From assembly GCF_024181405.1 (NCBI RefSeq), contig NZ_CP051302.1:1488001-1552000 (forward strand): DNA of 64,000 bases. The letters run 5' to 3'. Positions 1 to 9,596 of this stretch are shown one piece after another (position 1 is the first letter of the stretch; each line of letters starts with the position of its first letter). Both the position numbers and the translations under genes were made by a program. The notes under the pieces were generated by a model. The model had not been told where the DNA came from, ran no database searches, and worked only from the letters and a program-made list of their open reading frames with translations. Source of the stretch: Treponema denticola (lineage in GTDB: Bacteria > Spirochaetota > Spirochaetia > Treponematales > Treponemataceae).

Positions 1-1019
1 TGGAGCTGATTTGCAACACTCCCTTAATATATTCTCCGCGTACTGAGGTCTTATATTCCGATATAGATTATATGCTCTTAGGTTTGATTATAGAAAAAGT
101 AACAGGCCTTCCCTTGGATAAGTATACGGAAGAAAACCTTTATAAGCCCTTAAATCTAGCTTCGGTTTGCTATGAACCCCTAAAAAAGGGATTTACAAAA
201 GAGGATATTACCGCAACCGAAATACGGGCGGCCAAAAGAACAAAGGACGAAAAATTCAAAGATATAAAATACATGCCGGTTCACGGGACGGTACATGACC
301 CTGAGGCCTACAATTCAATGGATCAGGTAAGCGGTCATGCGGGGCTTTTTGCAAATGCCGAAAGTATAGCAGTCCTGGCTCAGGTAATGCTGAACGGCGG
401 AGGATATGGAAATATCAAATTATTCGATTCAAGCGTTTTAAATTTATTTACCAGTCAGGGGAATTTTTTTTCGCAGGCAGGTTTAGGATGGAGGAGGCAG
501 GGGCTTAATAACAGCTACGCTTGGGCTTTCTCGCAGCTTGCGAGTGCGGACACAATAGGACACACAGGCTGGACCGGGACATTAACTCTAATCGATCCTA
601 AAGAAGATTTAATAATCATAATTTTTACAAGTGCAAAAAACACCCCAGCCCTTTTTGGAAAAAACTTGCGCGGAAAATATGAAGGCGATTTTTATCTTGC
701 AAAAAACTATGGAGCCATTACCACCCTTATTTATTCTGCATTTAAAAACTATGATAATGCTATGCTGGATCAAATGCTTATAGAACTTGCAGTAGGCAGA
801 AACGAACTTATAAATATGATTCCTGAAATTTATGATAATGAAGGTTCCCGCAAGGACTTGACAGCCATAATGGAAAGCATAAAAGAACAATCAAAGCAAT
901 CTGCAATATTGAGGAAGTTTTTAAAAAGTGAAAAAGCTATGGCAATACTTGCGGAAATTCAATCAAGGAACTCAAAGAAAAGCTTGGCAAAAAAACAAGC
1001 TGAAGGAACGGCAAAATGA
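1..1019 (+). CDS. Serine hydrolase, beta-lactamase/PBP class C family (5' truncated)
   Basis: The reading frame is open from base 3 and runs without a stop into the part after the ATG at 72, so this is the C-terminal part of a gene that starts before the window. The peptide YSDIDYMLLG matches the Tyr-x-Asn/Asp active-site motif of class C beta-lactamase-like hydrolases, and GHTGWTGT matches the third motif (HTG in place of KTG). The Ser-x-x-Lys nucleophile lies upstream and is not visible. The stop overlaps the start of namZ (ATGA), so the two are translationally coupled. In Bacillus, a hydrolase of this family and NamZ sit together in muropeptide recovery; the same role is inferred here. A fusion to an upstream NagZ-type domain is possible but cannot be seen. 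Confidence 0.85.
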   Translation, partial: ELICNTPLIYSPRTEVLYSDIDYMLLGLIIEKVTGLPLDKYTEENLYKPLNLASVCYEPLKKGFTKEDITATEIRAAKRTKDEKFKDIKYMPVHGTVHDPEAYNSMDQVSGHAGLFANAESIAVLAQVMLNGGGYGNIKLFDSSVLNLFTSQGNFFSQAGLGWRRQGLNNSYAWAFSQLASADTIGHTGWTGTLTLIDPKEDLIIIIFTSAKNTPALFGKNLRGKYEGDFYLAKNYGAITTLIYSAFKNYDNAMLDQMLIELAVGRNELINMIPEIYDNEGSRKDLTAIMESIKEQSKQSAILRKFLKSEKAMAILAEIQSRNSKKSLAKKQAEGTAK

Positions 1020-2227
1020 AGAAAAAGCTTTTTTTATTTTGCTTTTGTAGTCTTGCAATCCTTAGCTTTGCCAATGGAAAGCCGGACGAGTCTGATTTTA
1101 AGACAGGCATCGAACGCGTAGACGAATTTTTTAATCTGTTTAAAGGGAAAAGAATAGGATTGATTACAAATCAAACAGGAATGGACTCTTCAGGAAGATC
1201 AAGCATCGAAATCTTATACGAAAAGACTAATCTTTCAAGCCTCTTTTCTCCGGAACACGGAATAAGGGGAAATGCAAGGGAGGGAGCCGGTATTTCAAAC
1301 ATGGTAGATAAAAAAACCGGCCTTGCCGTTTACAGCCTTTACGGAAAAACAAAGCGGCCCACAAAAGAGATGTTGCAAGAAATAGATGTTTTATGCTTCG
1401 ATATTCAGGATGTAGGGGCAAGGTTTTACACATATATTTACACAATGGCCTATGCCATGGAAGCATGTGCCCGTGACGGAAAAACATTTGTTGTGTTTGA
1501 CAGGCCCAATCCTATAAACGGCATAAATGTTGAAGGGAATATTCTGGAAGAGGAGTTTAAATCCTTTACGGGCTATTTTCCGATTGTCCAAAGGCACGGA
1601 ATGACAGTGGGAGAATTAGCCTTAATGTTCAATAAAGAATTTAAGATAGGCTGTAATTTAAAAATAGTCCCCATGCAGGGCTGGAAGCGTGAAGACTATT
1701 TTGAAGACCTTAATTTAATGTGGGTGCCGCCTTCGCCGAATATTCCTACGGCCGATACGGCCTTAGTTTATTCGGGCTTTTGTATCTTTGAAGGGGTAAA
1801 TATTTCGGTAGGAAGAGGAACAACCATGCCCTTTAAATACATAGGAGCCCCCTATATAGATGCCGAGGCTCTAGCAGAAGCTCTAAATGCCCTCAAACTT
1901 GAGGGAGTCTTTTTTAAGCCCGCCTATTTTACACCGGCCATTTCGGTTTATAAGGAGGAGCTATGCGAAGGGGTTCAAATTATCGTAAGGGATAAAAAGA
2001 GATTCTTGCCCGTAACAGCTGCAATCGCGATGATGTACACAATAAGGGAAATGTATCCCGATAGTTTTAAGATAAATAACTACCCTGCCGAACTCTGCGG
2101 CCTCAATTTATTAACCGGAACAAACAAGCTAAGCTCGATGAGCCTTTCCTTAGATGACTACTTTAAATTTATCGAAAAAGATGAAAAGAAGTTTTTAAAG
2201 ATGAGGGAAAAGTATTTGATGTATTGA
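1016..2227 (+). CDS. namZ: NamZ-like exo-beta-N-acetylmuramidase (DUF1343/YbbC family, GH171)
   Basis: This 403-residue protein has an N-terminal signal peptide (MKKKLFLFCFCSLAILSFA) and then the family's typical blocks: GKRIGLITNQTG, LFSPEHGIRG, DIQDVGARFYTYIYTM, FDRPNPING and QRHGMTVGEL. The length is normal for the family. NamZ removes terminal MurNAc from peptidoglycan fragments outside the cytoplasm. The ATG overlaps the stop of the upstream serine hydrolase by four bases, which points to an operon for cell-wall turnover. The family assignment is strong from motifs; enzyme activity is inferred from the family. Confidence 0.9.
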   Translation: MKKKLFLFCFCSLAILSFANGKPDESDFKTGIERVDEFFNLFKGKRIGLITNQTGMDSSGRSSIEILYEKTNLSSLFSPEHGIRGNAREGAGISNMVDKKTGLAVYSLYGKTKRPTKEMLQEIDVLCFDIQDVGARFYTYIYTMAYAMEACARDGKTFVVFDRPNPINGINVEGNILEEEFKSFTGYFPIVQRHGMTVGELALMFNKEFKIGCNLKIVPMQGWKREDYFEDLNLMWVPPSPNIPTADTALVYSGFCIFEGVNISVGRGTTMPFKYIGAPYIDAEALAEALNALKLEGVFFKPAYFTPAISVYKEELCEGVQIIVRDKKRFLPVTAAIAMMYTIREMYPDSFKINNYPAELCGLNLLTGTNKLSSMSLSLDDYFKFIEKDEKKFLKMREKYLMY

Positions 2228-2279
2228 AAAGGACGGATGCCAAAACATAACTGATGAATTATGAATTTAATCATTCTAA

Positions 2280-3287
2280 TTATAAATTATGCATTCCCCA
2301 CCATTCTTCCAGCATCGCACGAGCTTCTTCCTGTAATGAAGGAACTACGCAGATTTCCAGCTGCTTGAGGTTATCGGCATAGTGAGCACGGCCTAAATCC
2401 CGTACCGCTTCTCGTATATCACTGCCGATAGCGGGATGGTCATCCAAGTAGGAAAAAAGGATCGTAAATACCGAAGAAGCCGAACACACTTTTTGCCAGG
2501 CGGCAAGATCGGTGATTTGGCGGCGGGAAGTAAGGCCTGTATTGATGCGGTAATTGTACACGATATCGGGTATGCCTATGTATTTATCGGCATATAAGGT
2601 TATAAAAAAATAGAGAAGCATATCTTCCGCCATTGTACAATAGGTAAACGGAATGTCGCCGTACGCTTTTTGAACAAGGTCTGTTTTAAAAAGCTTGCCC
2701 CATACGAAACTGCTGTATGAGTGTTCAACGATATATGTACGGAGGATTTCATTGCCGGTTAAAACACCATCGTACACATTCTGCGCCCTTTGGGCAAAGG
2801 CTGCAACACGCGCGTCCGGTTCTCCTTCCATACCGCATACCGCAGCCTTCCCGTGTACAATATCGGCACCCGACGTAACGGCTGCATCGTACAAAATGCG
2901 GAGAGCGTCAGGCGGCAGCTCATCGTCGGGGTCGGCAAAGGCGAAGTATTCGCCCGATGCCGCATTTACCGCTGTCCGGCGCGCTTCGAGCGTACCGAGG
3001 TTTTTACTGTGTTCCAAAAACACGAGCGGCACCCCCTGCGCTTTAAACCGCTTTGTATATGTTTTAACAATACTCCGCAGTTCTTTTGTACCGGGGCTTC
3101 CGTCGTTGACGACGATCGTTTCAACAGGCGGAGAATCCGTCTGCTGCAGCACGCTTTCAAAAAACCGCCCGATCAGCCCCTCCGTCCCATACACGGGAAC
3201 GCAAAGGCTGACCGGCGGCTTCTGCCGAGCCGCTCGCCCGAAGCGTGCGGCTCGAGAAATAAAACTCATCCGACAGTTTAGTCCCAC
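2280..3287 (-). CDS. Family 2 glycosyltransferase
   Basis: The N-terminal half is a GT-A fold: VSLCVPVYGTEG opens the first strand, VVNDGSPG follows, then GEYFAFADPDDELPPDAL carries the DxD-type nucleotide-sugar/metal site. It has no signal peptide, so it is cytoplasmic or membrane-associated. The GTG start at 3287 overlaps the end of the upstream lipoprotein gene by ten bases; an ATG at 3269 is the alternative. Base composition is unusual: hand counts of 60-base samples give about 63-70% GC near the 5' part and about 50% elsewhere, against roughly 35-40% in neighbours. Acceptor and sugar are unknown. A role in decorating the co-encoded lipoprotein or a surface glycan is only a guess from position. 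Confidence 0.85.
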   Translation of the reverse strand: MGLNCRMSFISRAARFGRAARQKPPVSLCVPVYGTEGLIGRFFESVLQQTDSPPVETIVVNDGSPGTKELRSIVKTYTKRFKAQGVPLVFLEHSKNLGTLEARRTAVNAASGEYFAFADPDDELPPDALRILYDAAVTSGADIVHGKAAVCGMEGEPDARVAAFAQRAQNVYDGVLTGNEILRTYIVEHSYSSFVWGKLFKTDLVQKAYGDIPFTYCTMAEDMLLYFFITLYADKYIGIPDIVYNYRINTGLTSRRQITDLAAWQKVCSASSVFTILFSYLDDHPAIGSDIREAVRDLGRAHYADNLKQLEICVVPSLQEEARAMLEEWWGMHNL

Positions 3288-5815
3288 TCAAAGCCTGATT
3301 CTTGTAACGTCTTAGAAAAGCTTCCGCCGGAATTCTGTTCGTCTTGTAAACGGCCTTTCAAATCGTACTCCAATACCTTGTCGGCATTTTTACAGTAAGG
3401 CTGTTCAGGGAAAATAACAGTTCCATCCTTACCCCATGCACCGTCCGAGGCGATGATGAGCCTAATCCGCTCGGCTTCGTCGTATTTTACGGCAATAAAG
3501 CGATAAAAGCCGTAGCCGACTTCATTCCCTGCCGTATCTACAGGATCCTTTTTAGCCAATTCGACGGCACTGCCGGAGAATCCATCCTTCGTGCTGCCGA
3601 TTTTATACAGCTTGCCGCTGTTTTTAAAGGTATCGGCTCTGTAATCGAAACTAGTTTTTTTCATACCGCACTCTTCTTCTGAAGTGACGGCATACAACAC
3701 ACCGTCGAAAACCTGTAAGTCGTTAATAGCGCTCATAATTTTCGTATACGGAGGATAGGGAGAACCAGGTTCGGTAGGAGTCGGCTGGAATGCCCCGACA
3801 TCGATCGTTCCTTTATCGGCTCCGTCCTGCTTGGCATATTTCTTTACCGATAATGTATAGCCGGCAGGAGATATGCTCATTGTCCTTGTGCCGACAAACA
3901 GCCCGTCTTTGTTTGCTGCAAGCGCGGTAACTTTTTCGCTCGCCGGAATTGAGATATTGTAGGCAGTATCCTTAGAACCGGCACCGAATAACGTATTCCA
4001 TTCAAACCTTTTTACGGGCGCCGGATTACTAGCGGTATCTACATAATACAGATACTTTTTCCCGTCGGAAATATCTACCGCAATGACACAGTCAGCATTA
4101 GGCGAGAAGGGTACAGTTAAATCCAAATTTTGATCCGGAGTTGTAGCTGTATTCTTATCATAAGTACCGTCTGCTTTCAGCCCAAAGCGTCTGACCTTGC
4201 AATTATTCGAATTGTCTCGCCACAGGATATACAGATTACCGTCCTGATCGTAGCAGAACACGTCGGCAGGATTTTCTGTCTGTAAAGTAGAAAACCAAAG
4301 CGCATCGGTAGCAGTTGTTGGGGGAGGTGTTCCTGCCGAATCGCCTAACCAATATTTCATACCGTAATACGTAGATTCATCGCCTTTCTCCCACAGCAAC
4401 ATTTTCGTATTGGGCTTTTTGTATACGGAATGTTCGGCAAACCACGTCGCGTTACCCGCATCGTCAAACGACATGCCGTTCGTTTCACGATTAAATGCGG
4501 CGATGCGGTTTTGATTGCCAATAATCCGCCAATTTTCGTTTACATATTTAATATCAATACCGTCGTCCGCAATGTAGATATTATCTTCATCATAGCCGAT
4601 AAAACCGATGGGATTGGAAAAATACTGTGCATTAAAGGCGATGGGGTCTCCGGTTGAAGCAGCAGGATTAAGCCCTGTTTCTCCTTTTTTTGTAAGCGTA
4701 CTGCCGGAATATTTATAACATACAAGCTGACCAAGTGCGTATAGTTTTCCGTGATGCAATCCCTGCTCTTTAAGCAAGCAGTACACACCGTCCTCGTCGG
4801 CAAATAGTCCGGTACACTCAGTACGATTATTGCCGAAGGCGGGATCCGATCGAAGTTTATCCAACGGTTTTCTAGTTGCCTGCGATTCAAATTTTAAACG
4901 CTTAGCACCGGAATGACCGGACGCATATTCAAATTCAAACTTACAGGCAAACAAAGTCTGATCATACACAGCAAACAGTACATCATCATATACTGCAACG
5001 GCACTGGAACTCGGCACTGGTGACGGCACAGTCGGGAATGCAGCACTGCTAAAAGATTCAAACGAATGATCTTCTTTCTCCTTGAAGCAATAGACGGTAT
5101 TCTCTTTAAACAAAAAGATATAGTTATCGTCTATATCGATTGCGATATTATCAATATGACTGATAGTAACGCCGGGCGGTAGTGCAGTAGTAAGAGCTGT
5201 TCCAAATCCGGTATCTTCATTTCCCTCTACATCAAAGCGTTTAAGATGAGTAGAGGAAGTATCTTCATACAACACATATATTCTGCCGATTTTGTCCCGT
5301 GCCGTTACCGGCTTTTTACCGACAAGAATTCCATCGAGCAGTGTTTTACCGTTTTGCGTACTTAAGGATACGATATTGCTGCCTGAAAGATGTTTTCCCG
5401 TAATGGAGACCAGCAGATTGGCGGCAACGTTCGGCTTTTTAGACAGCGTTACGTCAACCTTATTGGGTCCTGCCGTAACTGTATGCTCGGCATAGCCGGC
5501 CCATTCGGCAAGATCACTGATTAAAATGACTTTTATGCCGATTTTTTCGCCGACAGGAACAAGCTCAACCAAAGACTTAGGCTCTTCGGCTCCTAATTCT
5601 CTTGTTATTGTATAGCCATTCTCTCTGATTATATTGATTTTCATAGGCGAAGACGAAAGAACGGGAAGACCTTTGGAATCCAAGGCTCTGGCTCCGTCGG
5701 GAAGACTTCCGTCAAAGCTTAAAATAAGCTCGCCGTATTCTTCTTTTAAAAATAAATTACAGGATGACACCATTAAAACAAGTATCATCAAACCAAAAAA
5801 TAATGTCTTTTTCAT
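3278..5815 (-). CDS. Large surface lipoprotein of unknown function, propeller-like
   Basis: The 845-residue product starts with MKKTLFFGLMILVLMVSSC, a signal peptide ending in a lipobox with the acceptor Cys at residue 19. The body has recurring blocks such as DGVYCLL, DDNIYIADDG, DGNLYILWRDNS and KDGLFVGTRT, spaced like the blades of an NHL/PQQ-type beta-propeller. I do not recognise a named family. The start is supported by AGGAGG just upstream and a promoter about 90 bases further up. It overlaps the glycosyltransferase gene, so the two form one unit. GC samples near 50% set the pair apart from the surrounding chromosome and suggest transfer from a higher-GC relative. Confidence 0.8.
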   Translation of the reverse strand: MKKTLFFGLMILVLMVSSCNLFLKEEYGELILSFDGSLPDGARALDSKGLPVLSSSPMKINIIRENGYTITRELGAEEPKSLVELVPVGEKIGIKVILISDLAEWAGYAEHTVTAGPNKVDVTLSKKPNVAANLLVSITGKHLSGSNIVSLSTQNGKTLLDGILVGKKPVTARDKIGRIYVLYEDTSSTHLKRFDVEGNEDTGFGTALTTALPPGVTISHIDNIAIDIDDNYIFLFKENTVYCFKEKEDHSFESFSSAAFPTVPSPVPSSSAVAVYDDVLFAVYDQTLFACKFEFEYASGHSGAKRLKFESQATRKPLDKLRSDPAFGNNRTECTGLFADEDGVYCLLKEQGLHHGKLYALGQLVCYKYSGSTLTKKGETGLNPAASTGDPIAFNAQYFSNPIGFIGYDEDNIYIADDGIDIKYVNENWRIIGNQNRIAAFNRETNGMSFDDAGNATWFAEHSVYKKPNTKMLLWEKGDESTYYGMKYWLGDSAGTPPPTTATDALWFSTLQTENPADVFCYDQDGNLYILWRDNSNNCKVRRFGLKADGTYDKNTATTPDQNLDLTVPFSPNADCVIAVDISDGKKYLYYVDTASNPAPVKRFEWNTLFGAGSKDTAYNISIPASEKVTALAANKDGLFVGTRTMSISPAGYTLSVKKYAKQDGADKGTIDVGAFQPTPTEPGSPYPPYTKIMSAINDLQVFDGVLYAVTSEEECGMKKTSFDYRADTFKNSGKLYKIGSTKDGFSGSAVELAKKDPVDTAGNEVGYGFYRFIAVKYDEAERIRLIIASDGAWGKDGTVIFPEQPYCKNADKVLEYDLKGRLQDEQNSGGSFSKTLQESGFEWD

Positions 5816-5901
5816 AAAAACCTCCTATAGTAAAGGCGAAGGTCAAATGTTTGAAATGCCGAATGATAAACGGCAAATTGTATTTCGTTCTTCGTTCTTC
5901 C

Positions 5902-5930
5902 ATTATACATCAAAAAATTTAAAATACCAA
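5902..5930 (-). promoter_or_regulatory. Promoter of the lipoprotein-glycosyltransferase pair
   Basis: On the minus strand TTGGTA and TATAAT are separated by 17 bases. The transcript would have a leader of about 80 bases that includes a short TTCGTTC direct repeat (plus-strand sense) near 5885-5899 and the AGGAGG of the lipoprotein gene. The rest of the 228-base gap up to pyrC shows nothing else I can name. Confidence 0.55.
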
Positions 5931-6043
5931 GTAAAATTGAGAAAAATTGAAAAATTTTGAATTTAGCCGAATGCATAAGAGCGTAAAAAAGTATCTATTT
6001 TAATATTAATTTCACTCTGATTTGCTTTTCGCCCTTTAATCAT

Positions 6044-7093
6044 CTACTTAAAAAATTCAAAGGCATCGAAGGGGTAGCCGGATCTTAAACTTGGGAGGGA
6101 GGCATCGATTTCGCTGTTTGAGGGGACTTTATAAGCCAAATCAAGTTTAAAAATACGGTTTACGGCCTTACCGCAAAGTTCGCTCAGTCTTCTTTCGGAG
6201 CAGCCGGCCTTGCGAAGTTCTTTTAAAAGAATCAGAGAACCGGCAAAACCCGGAATACCGGAAGCGCCTTTTTTCTTATCTTCATATGTGTGAGGAGCGT
6301 GGTCGCTTTCGATCCAGTCAATCCCTCCTGAAATGAGGGCATTAAAAACGGCTTCCTGTTCCTCTTTTTCACGCAAGGGAGGGTTCATTTTTACAAAGAT
6401 ACCGGACTTTTTATAAGAATCAATATTTAAGAGGGCGTGATGAGCCGTAGCCCCGCACGAAATACTAATACCGCTTTTTTTTGCCTCGGCAACAAGCCTT
6501 ATTCCCTCTTTTGTGCTTATGTGACAGACATGAAGATGCCCCTTAAAGTCCTCATTTTGCATCAGCTCAATCTGATCCTTTATGGATTCCGTTTCGGCAA
6601 CGGGAGGACGGGCAAGGCTGTGAGTAATAGGTTTTTCAATATCGAAGACGGAATTATTCATAAGGCTTTCTTTTTCGCAATGAACGGCAAGAATGCCCCT
6701 GTAATCGAATTTTTTAAGAGCGGCATAGACCTTTCTTTGATCTTCTTTTTCAACTATACCCATGTTTCCGGTAGAATGACCCGCAAACATTTTAAAGCCC
6801 ACTATTTTAGGAAAGTATTTTTTATAGAATAAAACCATTTTTTCTATCTGAAAAATATCTGAAGTAAGGCCGCCATAAATACCGTAAAAAGCAGATACTC
6901 CGGCCTGCTTTATAGATTTTTCCGCAAGGGCAAAACGCTCCAAAACAGCCTCTGCATTTGTAAGAGGAGGATTGGTATTCGGCATATCAAAAAAGGCCGT
7001 AAAACCTGCGGGGCAGGCCAAGGCCAAGGCATGGGCTATAGTTTCCTTATCGGATAAAAGACCGTCTCTAAGATGAACATGGGAATCTATCAT
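6044..7093 (-). CDS. pyrC: Dihydroorotase (class I-like amidohydrolase)
   Basis: The 349-residue protein carries the metal-dependent amidohydrolase signature: HVHLRD at the N-terminus, FFDMPNTNPPLTN, GFKMFAGHSTG with the likely carboxylated lysine, AVHCE, HVCHIST and SDHAPH near the C-terminus. These order as in dihydroorotase, which closes carbamoyl-aspartate to dihydroorotate in pyrimidine synthesis. Allantoinase or another cyclic amidohydrolase is the main alternative, but DMPNTNPP favours dihydroorotase. It is somewhat shorter than the usual 400-430 residues of class I. pyrF lies 2.5 kb away on the other strand, so the two pyrimidine genes are near each other but not co-transcribed. Confidence 0.85.
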   Translation of the reverse strand: MIDSHVHLRDGLLSDKETIAHALALACPAGFTAFFDMPNTNPPLTNAEAVLERFALAEKSIKQAGVSAFYGIYGGLTSDIFQIEKMVLFYKKYFPKIVGFKMFAGHSTGNMGIVEKEDQRKVYAALKKFDYRGILAVHCEKESLMNNSVFDIEKPITHSLARPPVAETESIKDQIELMQNEDFKGHLHVCHISTKEGIRLVAEAKKSGISISCGATAHHALLNIDSYKKSGIFVKMNPPLREKEEQEAVFNALISGGIDWIESDHAPHTYEDKKKGASGIPGFAGSLILLKELRKAGCSERRLSELCGKAVNRIFKLDLAYKVPSNSEIDASLPSLRSGYPFDAFEFFK

Positions 7094-7119
7094 AAACCAA
7101 TCTTATTTAAAACTTATAT

Positions 7120-7713
7120 TTAGAAAAATAAAACGGCTTCGCCGTAACCGTCATCTTTTATAATGCTTATTTCGAGTTTATTTTTCCCGTCGAATTCGAT
7201 TCCGTCCAGGCTTATTTTTAAGGCATAGGCCCTTATAGGTTCAACCCCTTTATTAACCGTTTCGCTTATAACCCTCATCGTAGCAATTTCATAAAAGTCC
7301 CCGTTGACGGAAACGGTTATATCATCGGTGCCGAGCTCAGGTGCAATTACTTTTTCCTTGCCTACAAGCTGTTTTAAACTCATAGGCCTAAAATAAACCA
7401 TCATGCAATTATCTGCATCGAGGGAAGGAAAGAATATCAAACTAAAAATTTCTATTTTATCAAGCAGAGGGTTTACCTCAAGGTCATGCCTTAGATCTAT
7501 ATTATAGCCCCAAAAATCAAGAAATTTTTCATTAAAACCTTTTGAAGCGATAAAATAAGGATATTTTTTAGCATCAGCTTCCAAACGAAAACGGCCTGAC
7601 TCATCAGCTTCACCGCTGATTATAACTTCAAATCTTTCCGTTAAAAGAGCAACTTTAGCATGACTGACAGGCTGTTTGTTTTTATCCCGCACAATTCCCT
7701 TTATAACACTCAT
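7120..7713 (-). CDS. Hypothetical protein with carboxypeptidase-regulatory-like N-terminal domain
   Basis: Residues 1-70 (IKGIVRDKNKQPVSHAKVAL, then GEADESGRFRLEAD) look like the beta-sandwich repeat found in carboxypeptidase regulatory-like and CnaB domains. The remaining 125 residues are not recognised. There is no signal peptide or membrane segment. It lies 26 bases upstream of pyrC on the same strand and may share its transcript; nothing links it functionally to pyrimidine synthesis. Start context is reasonable (CAGGAGTTATTTTTATG on the minus strand). Confidence 0.6.
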   Translation of the reverse strand: MSVIKGIVRDKNKQPVSHAKVALLTERFEVIISGEADESGRFRLEADAKKYPYFIASKGFNEKFLDFWGYNIDLRHDLEVNPLLDKIEIFSLIFFPSLDADNCMMVYFRPMSLKQLVGKEKVIAPELGTDDITVSVNGDFYEIATMRVISETVNKGVEPIRAYALKISLDGIEFDGKNKLEISIIKDDGYGEAVLFF

Positions 7714-7792
7714 AAAAATAACTCCTGTACCGCAGATTATACCGTAAAAAACAGAATATTGTCAAGCAAAAATTACAAATTTCAAATTAAAA

Positions 7793-9505
7793 CTATTTAC
7801 GCTTATACTTTGAGGCAGAGCTTAAGCCTTCTTTTTTCCTTTGAGTTCCGTTTTTCCGTTTTTGTCCTCTTTTTCCCTTACCGATAGAGCCGTAATTAGC
7901 CGGAGCTTCATTTTTTGCGTCAATATGCATATGAGGTAAGCCCCTTTTCTTTTTACAGAGGCGCAGAGCATCATTTGCGGCATTTTTAGGCATTGTAGCA
8001 AGAGAAAACTTATCCATAACCTCTATGTCATCTACAAGCCGTTCGGGGATTGAAAGAAGCCGGCTTAGCATTTCGGCAAGTTTTCGCTTTGTGATGCCGT
8101 CTTTTCGGCCCACACCTATATAAAGACGCAAAGAATCCTCATCCGATTTTCGCGCCCTCCCTTCGGAACGCACAGGCTTGATTGTTTTATAATGAGCAGG
8201 CGATAAAAACGAGCCGTACTGCATTTGAAGAATAAAGGAGAGAACAGTTTGAGCATCTCCGTATTCTACAAGTTTATTTGCAAAGGCTGCAAAGCCCTGT
8301 TCGGGTTTTTCTTCGCTAATGCGTTTTTCGATTTGGGCAGCCGTTTCTTTTAAGATACGGGTACGCTTGATCTCGATGACTTGTTCGATTGAAGGAATTT
8401 TGCCTTCTTTTAATTCTCCGCGGGCATGTTTGCGCAGGTACTCGATTCTTTTTACCTCATTAGGGCGTACAAAACTTACGGCAACCCCTGCCGCTCCGGC
8501 CCGTCCCGTTCTTCCTATACGGTGGGTATAGGTCGGCCCGTCATAAGGAATTGCATAGTTTACAACATGGGAAATGCCTTCGATGTCTATACCCCTTGCG
8601 GCAACATCGGTTGCAACAAGAATGCGAGTCTTTTTAGATCTAAAGCGTTCCAATATTTTTTCCCTTTGACTTTGAGGAATATCCCCGTGGAGGGCGGCAG
8701 CTTCGTAGTGCCTTTCGTCAAGTTCCTTTGCAACATCATCGGCATCGATTTTTGTTTGGCAAAATACGAGGCCGTAAAAGTTAGGGCTTGTATCTATAAG
8801 ACGGACAAGAGCTTCGGTTTTATCCCCTTCCCTTACGACCCAAAAAAACTGTTCCGTTAAAGACGCTCTTTCTTCTTGAGGTTCTTCTTCGACAATTTCA
8901 TAGTCGCCCATAAAGTCGGAAGCTATGCTCAGTATCTGCTTGGGCATCGTCGCCGAAAACATTAAAACACGGGCTTCAGGATTTGCCTTTGAAAAGATAT
9001 TTTCTATGTCTTCGATAAAGCCCATGTTAAGCATCTCATCAGCTTCATCCAAAATAAAATATTCTATATCTTCGATTTTTAGGGAGCCCCGCTCAAGATG
9101 ATCCATTATGCGGCCGGGAGTTCCTACAACAATTTCGACGCCGGTTTTTAGGCTTCTAAGTTGAGGGCCTATCGCCGCTCCTCCGTAAACGGTTGCGATA
9201 CGGGGATATTCTTCGATTCTAAAAGATTCAAGTTCGCCGGCAACTTGAACGGCCAGCTCTCTGGTAGGAACCAAAATAAGGGCTCTCACCCTTCCGGTGT
9301 TTGAACGCAGCTCCTGCACAAGGGGAAGGCCGAAGGCTGCCGTCTTTCCCGTTCCTGTCCGAGCCTTAGCGATAACATTTGCTTCTCCCGAAAGAAGACG
9401 GGGAATAGCCAAAACCTGAATAGGAGTAGGTTCTTCAAAACCCTTGGCTTCAACTGCTTGCAGGACTATATCGTCAAGTCCCAATTCTTTAAAAGTAATT
9501 AACAT
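7793..9505 (-). CDS. deaD: DEAD-box RNA helicase with DbpA-type RNA-binding domain
   Basis: All helicase motifs are visible: the Q motif GFEEPTPIQ, Walker A ARTGTGKTAAF, PTRELAVQV, GTPGR, LDEADEML, SAT, and HRIGRTGRAG. After the core, about residues 455-530 (LRLYIGVGRKDGITKRKL to KFSLATMP) match the DbpA C-terminal RNA-recognition domain. The last 40 residues are basic and rich in Lys, Arg and Gly. The ATG at 9505 (MLITFKELGLDD) is chosen over an upstream TTG that has no support. Such proteins act in ribosome assembly and cold-adapted RNA turnover. The gene is divergent from pyrF. Confidence 0.93.
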   Translation of the reverse strand: MLITFKELGLDDIVLQAVEAKGFEEPTPIQVLAIPRLLSGEANVIAKARTGTGKTAAFGLPLVQELRSNTGRVRALILVPTRELAVQVAGELESFRIEEYPRIATVYGGAAIGPQLRSLKTGVEIVVGTPGRIMDHLERGSLKIEDIEYFILDEADEMLNMGFIEDIENIFSKANPEARVLMFSATMPKQILSIASDFMGDYEIVEEEPQEERASLTEQFFWVVREGDKTEALVRLIDTSPNFYGLVFCQTKIDADDVAKELDERHYEAAALHGDIPQSQREKILERFRSKKTRILVATDVAARGIDIEGISHVVNYAIPYDGPTYTHRIGRTGRAGAAGVAVSFVRPNEVKRIEYLRKHARGELKEGKIPSIEQVIEIKRTRILKETAAQIEKRISEEKPEQGFAAFANKLVEYGDAQTVLSFILQMQYGSFLSPAHYKTIKPVRSEGRARKSDEDSLRLYIGVGRKDGITKRKLAEMLSRLLSIPERLVDDIEVMDKFSLATMPKNAANDALRLCKKKRGLPHMHIDAKNEAPANYGSIGKGKRGQKRKNGTQRKKEGLSSASKYKRK

Positions 9506-9557
9506 AATCTTATAAATATAATAAATAAGCAAAAAAAAATCTATAGCTTAACGATAA

Positions 9558-9586
9558 TTGACACATCTTCCGTTTTAGGCTAAACT
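9558..9586 (+). promoter_or_regulatory. pyrF promoter with -10 box ten bases from the ATG
   Basis: TTGACA, a 17-base spacer and TAAACT precede pyrF. Only ten bases separate the -10 box from the ATG, and no Shine-Dalgarno is present, so transcription would start at or within a few bases of the start codon. Confidence 0.6.
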
Positions 9587-9596
9587 TAGCGCCAAT

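Noticed and set aside
2695..3315. A 206-residue plus-strand frame
   Set aside because: Antisense to the GC-rich glycosyltransferase, where stops are rare by composition.
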